In this document: piece by piece, positions 6,419 to 7,223 of the stretch
Layout: the number at the start of each line of letters is the position of its first letter
Position numbering within the stretch: the stretch's first letter is position 1
Assembly (NCBI GenBank): GCA_937935205.1
Contig: CALGXU010000288.1
Coordinates: 1 to 7,223 of the forward strand
Direction of reading: 5' to 3'
Source: an uncultured Rothia sp.
GTDB lineage: Bacteria; Actinomycetota; Actinomycetes; Actinomycetales; Micrococcaceae
Length of the DNA stretch: 7,223 nt
Made by a program: the position numbers and the translations under genes
Notes under the pieces: model-generated
Seen by the model: the letters and a program-made list of their open reading frames with translations, nothing else
What the model was told of the DNA's origin: nothing
Databases searched by the model: none

Positions 6419-6450
6419 CGCAGGGGCTCGGCGGGATATTGGGCAGTGCA

Positions 6451-6494
6451 CCCTCAGCCAGCCCTCAGCGAACGCTGAGATTGCAGGCTGAGGG
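6451..6494 (-). terminator. Nested inverted-repeat block after iscS (possible terminator or attenuator)
   Basis: The outer arms CCCTCAGCC (6451-6459) and GGCTGAGGG (6486-6494) pair perfectly over 9 bp. Inside them CTCAGC (6464-6469) and GCTGAG (6474-6479) form a 6-bp stem with a 4-nt loop, GTTC on the minus strand. A second CCCTCAGC copy (6462-6469) can instead pair 8 bp with GCTGAGGG (6487-6494), so two folds exclude each other. The minus strand has no T-tract after the block. It may be a GC-rich terminator of iscS without a U-tail, or a conditional switch before mnmA. Confidence 0.4.
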
Positions 6495-6519
6495 CGGTTC
6501 GGTATTTTCTCTTCTGGTT

Positions 6520-6547
6520 TTCTAGTGCCAGTGTTCTAGTGCCAGCG
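6520..6547. repeat. 14-bp tandem duplication over the iscS stop codon
   Basis: TTCTAGTGCCAGTG (6520-6533) is followed directly by TTCTAGTGCCAGCG (6534-6547), with 13 of 14 positions identical. The right-hand copy contains the last codons (Trp-His) and the TAG stop of iscS on the minus strand. The left-hand copy lies just past the stop and is out of frame. It looks like a small slippage duplication. Confidence 0.7.
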
Positions 6548-7223
6548 GGAGGCGTCCGGTAGCTGCGATGACAAACCAGCTTTTGCTGCCTGTTCGTAGG
6601 CGGCGGGTAGTGCCGCGATGAGGCGTGCAATATCGGCTCCGGTGGTGGAGTGACCGAGGGTGAATCGCTGGGCACTGCGGGCGGTGTCTTCGTCCATTCC
6701 CATTGCCATGAGCACGTGGGAGGGGCGAGTCACCCCGGCGTTGCAGGCGGAGCCGGTGGAGCTGCTGATACCCTGCATGTCCAGCAGGAAGAGCAGGGTG
6801 TCGCCTTCGGCGTTCTCGAAGGTGAAGTGGGCGTTGCCGGGCAGTCGCTTCTGACCCGGGTATTCTTCGGTGAGCGGGTTTTCACCGCTCAGGTGCGCCT
6901 GCGGGATGAGCGCGCTAATTGCCGCAACAAGTTCGTTGCGTAGCGCGGCGATGCGGGCGGATTCTTCTTCGAGGTGCTGTACCGAGTGCACGGCGGCCTC
7001 TGCGAAACCTGCGATGGCGGGCGCGTCGATGGTGCCGGAGCGTACGGAGCGTTCCTGGCCACCTCCGTGCAGGACGGGGGTCATCTGCACGGCGCGGGTT
7101 GCGACCAGCGCGCCGATGCCCATGGGGCCGCCAATCTTATGGCCGGAAATGGCGAGGGTGGCTACCCCGCTGGCGTGGAAGTCGATCGGCACTGCGCCAA
7201 AGGCCTGCACGGCGTCAGAGTGC
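6536..7223 (-). CDS. iscS: Cysteine desulfurase, IscS/NifS family, C-terminal part (5' end outside window)
   Basis: A PLP enzyme that takes sulfur from L-cysteine as a protein persulfide and releases alanine; here the likely donor for MnmA. The visible 228 residues (counted from the first complete codon, 7222) start inside the catalytic domain with HSDAVQAFG, whose Asp normally contacts the PLP ring nitrogen. SGHKIGGPMG follows with the PLP-binding Lys at residue 29 (codon 7138-7136). GGGQERSVRSGT follows at 53-64. The persulfide cysteine is residue 160 in STGSACNAGVTRPSH (codon 6745-6743). These features place it in the group I IscS/NifS-like desulfurases rather than SufS. The in-frame GTG at 7210 is not a start, because the catalytic domain continues upstream. 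The gene order iscS-mnmA matches Rv3025c-Rv3024c of M. tuberculosis. Several IscS-like paralogues may exist, so the symbol is less certain than the family. Confidence 0.95.
   Translation of the reverse strand, partial: HSDAVQAFGAVPIDFHASGVATLAISGHKIGGPMGIGALVATRAVQMTPVLHGGGQERSVRSGTIDAPAIAGFAEAAVHSVQHLEEESARIAALRNELVAAISALIPQAHLSGENPLTEEYPGQKRLPGNAHFTFENAEGDTLLFLLDMQGISSSTGSACNAGVTRPSHVLMAMGMDEDTARSAQRFTLGHSTTGADIARLIAALPAAYEQAAKAGLSSQLPDASRWH

Noticed and set aside
6390..6420. GTAGC/GTAAC direct repeats near the mnmA -10 as an MtrA box of the Streptomyces type
   Set aside because: One half-site mismatches and such short repeats are common by chance; nothing else links MtrA to mnmA.
6454..6675. 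A 73-codon minus-strand frame across the end of iscS and the gap
   Set aside because: It overlaps iscS in another frame, runs through the inverted-repeat block and resembles no protein.

Overview
This window suggests a high-GC Gram-positive actinobacterium, most likely Micrococcaceae and possibly Rothia. The evidence is the MtrA/MtrB two-component pair followed by the lipoprotein gene lpqB (an actinobacterial signature), the actinobacterial form of the cysteine desulfurase/MnmA pair, and an actinobacterial methionine-synthase-like paralogue. The genus is a guess from overall resemblance and was not tested.

All seven genes lie on the minus strand, so the window reads from right to left. At the right edge is the C-terminal part of a cysteine desulfurase (iscS-type, 6536-7223, 5' end outside). 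A 203-bp gap follows, with a block of exchangeable inverted repeats and a candidate promoter. Then come mnmA (tRNA 2-thiouridylase), a short type II chorismate mutase, and a MetE/UROD-fold protein of unknown function that appears to have lost its zinc ligands. After a 55-bp AT-rich gap with a possible promoter come mtrA and mtrB, 34 bp apart. A 245-bp structured gap separates mtrB from the start of lpqB, which runs off the left edge. No gene-free stretch exceeds 300 bp.

Two functional blocks are visible. In the first, IscS removes sulfur from cysteine and MnmA uses it to thiolate U34 of tRNAs; the chorismate mutase (aromatic amino acid branch) and the MetE-like protein follow in the same direction. 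In the second, the MtrB kinase and MtrA regulator govern cell-envelope and division genes in actinobacteria, and LpqB is an extracytoplasmic lipoprotein that influences MtrB. Non-ATG starts are frequent: GTG for mtrA and mnmA, TTG for mtrB.

The gene content is mostly housekeeping and I see no mobile element, CRISPR, RNA gene or clearly new system. The points that deserve a second look are the zinc-site-less MetE-like protein, the two intergenic regions with interchangeable hairpin arms, a possible Tat-type lipoprotein signal on LpqB, and the junction of two gene neighbourhoods that are separate in mycobacteria.
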